Shown here one piece after another: positions 12,417-13,369 of a DNA stretch of 13,369 nt. Within the stretch, counting starts at the first letter, position 1. The number at the start of each line of letters is the position of its first letter. A model generated the notes under the pieces. The model did not search any database and had not been told where the DNA came from. It worked only from the letters and a program-made list of their open reading frames with translations. Source of the stretch: JBEKYH01 sp049511115 (GTDB lineage: Bacteria > Planctomycetota > Phycisphaerae > Tepidisphaerales > Tepidisphaeraceae); contig JBEKYH010000080.1 in NCBI GenBank assembly GCA_049511115.1, positions 1-13,369 of the forward strand, in the 5' to 3' direction. A program made the position numbers and the translations under genes.

Positions 12417-13369
12417 ATGACGTCATCCGTCGCCCCCATCCGTCGCGGCCCGCTCTGGATTCTCCTGGCAATTCTTCTGGCCGCGACGGTGTTTCGCCTT
12501 CACAATCTGACGGCGGCCAGCCTCTGGTTTGATGAGCGCGCCTCGGTCATGAGCGCAGAGGGGCGCCTGGCTGATTGGCTGAATCTGCCGCTGGATCGGG
12601 TTATCCCGGCGCCCGACTTTTCATCGACCGCCCATCAGGCCTCGTTGCTGGCTGCGTGGCGTTCGCCGGATTTTCACCCGCCGTTGTTTGCCGTCACCTT
12701 GCGCCTTTGGCGCGATCTGTTCGGCGATAGCGATGCGGCCGCGCGCAGCCTGTCGGTGGTGGTTTCCCTTGTGGCGATTGTCTTCCTCTTTGACCTGGGA
12801 CGAACTCTCTTTGACGCGCGATCGGCGTTATGGGCGTGCGGGATCATGGCGGTTGCCCAGCCGCAGATTCAATATGCGCAAGAAGCACGCGGATACGCGC
12901 TATGGGCGGCCCTTTTTCTCGCCGCGTCGGCGGCGGCGGCACGCCTTTATAAATACGGCCCGGGCTGGCGGCGCGCCATGGCCCTGGCGGCTTGTTCAGT
13001 GGCGATGCTGCTGACCCATTTTCTCGCGTTCGCCTCGGTCGTGGCGATTGGCATCTGGTGCGGGATATATCTTCGCGGCCGCGGAGCGCGGCAAACACTC
13101 ATCGCCAGCGCCGCAGCGCTGGTTGTGCTTTTAATCGTCGGCGCGCCGCTCGTTTCGGTCGCCGTTGAGAACCATCAGGATGCCATGTGGCTGCGTGAGC
13201 CGATTGCGGGGCATATCGCCGCGACAATTGAGCGTCTGGCATTACTTCCCGCTCGTTTTCTCGCCGAGCCGTTGAAGGGGACTGAGCTTCTCTCCTCGGC
13301 CACCGCCGTCGCGTACGTCATTCCGTTCCTGCTCTTTCGCAGAAGCGCAGGCATGGCCTGGTGCGCCTT
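12417..13369 (+). CDS. Membrane glycosyltransferase, GT39/ArnT-like (partial, runs off the window)
   Basis: The first 317 codons of a polytopic membrane protein with no stop before the edge. A first helix (PLWILLAILLAATVFRL, 12-28) is followed by SLWFDERAS (35-43), the acidic DE motif that ends the first helix in lipid-linked-sugar glycosyltransferases of the PMT/ArnT type. HPPLFAVTLRLW (87-98) and QEARGYALW (155-163) are also typical of that family (PMT_2). At least six further hydrophobic segments follow. Such enzymes transfer sugars from polyprenyl-phosphate donors to lipids or proteins on the outer face of the membrane. The acceptor is unknown. There is no clear Shine-Dalgarno before the ATG; the alternative starts inside helix 1 would remove conserved sequence. 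Confidence 0.88.
   Translation, partial: MTSSVAPIRRGPLWILLAILLAATVFRLHNLTAASLWFDERASVMSAEGRLADWLNLPLDRVIPAPDFSSTAHQASLLAAWRSPDFHPPLFAVTLRLWRDLFGDSDAAARSLSVVVSLVAIVFLFDLGRTLFDARSALWACGIMAVAQPQIQYAQEARGYALWAALFLAASAAAARLYKYGPGWRRAMALAACSVAMLLTHFLAFASVVAIGIWCGIYLRGRGARQTLIASAAALVVLLIVGAPLVSVAVENHQDAMWLREPIAGHIAATIERLALLPARFLAEPLKGTELLSSATAVAYVIPFLLFRRSAGMAWCA

Overview
This is a GC-rich, gene-dense bacterial chromosomal segment with no rRNA, tRNA, CRISPR array, transposase or phage gene. The families present are a DUF2330 membrane protein, paired TIM-barrel sugar isomerases, a small protein of a type I recall from Planctomycetes, an Ohr-type peroxidase and a signal-peptide-bearing peroxiredoxin. 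Together they suggest a Planctomycetes-like (perhaps Phycisphaerae-like) heterotroph. That assignment is an inference from gene content only. Most of the window is ordinary housekeeping or accessory metabolism, and I do not see a complete new multi-gene system.

Layout. At 124-3308 three minus-strand genes are closely spaced like an operon: an AspT/YidE-type permease with two TrkA_C domains, moeA (molybdenum cofactor insertion) and a small ribbon-helix-helix protein. At 3309-3528 an intergenic inverted-repeat element separates them from ohr. At 3529-4569 are ohr, with a good sigma70-type promoter overlapped by a perfect 7+7 bp inverted repeat, and upstream of it a macrodomain (ADP-ribosyl hydrolase-type) gene. 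The strand then switches: 4717-6843 carries an ABM-type small monooxygenase, a bilobal aspartic-protease-like lipoprotein and an exported peroxiredoxin-like protein whose Shine-Dalgarno sequence is buried in a strong hairpin.

At 6847-7108 a 61-bp REP/BIME-like palindrome abuts a truncated second copy of the last 64 codons of the lipoprotein gene. A near-identical palindrome recurs at 9055-9115. At 7138-11456, mainly on the minus strand, are a DUF2330 protein with an internal block of transmembrane helices, a sugar-phosphate isomerase/epimerase-like TIM barrel and a RhaI-type L-rhamnose isomerase. A small plus-strand gene lies between the two isomerases and starts only 14 bp from the first one. 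At 11505-12311 is a PPK2-family polyphosphate kinase, divergent from a membrane glycosyltransferase (GT39/ArnT-like) that runs off the right edge.

The genes suggest oxidative-stress defence (ohr, the thiol peroxidase-like gene), sugar isomerisation, polyphosphate/nucleotide metabolism and cofactor assembly. The most unusual parts lie around 6200-7108 and 9055-9115: an RBS-occluding hairpin, a partial gene duplication with patchy divergence, and a repeat element at the duplication boundary.
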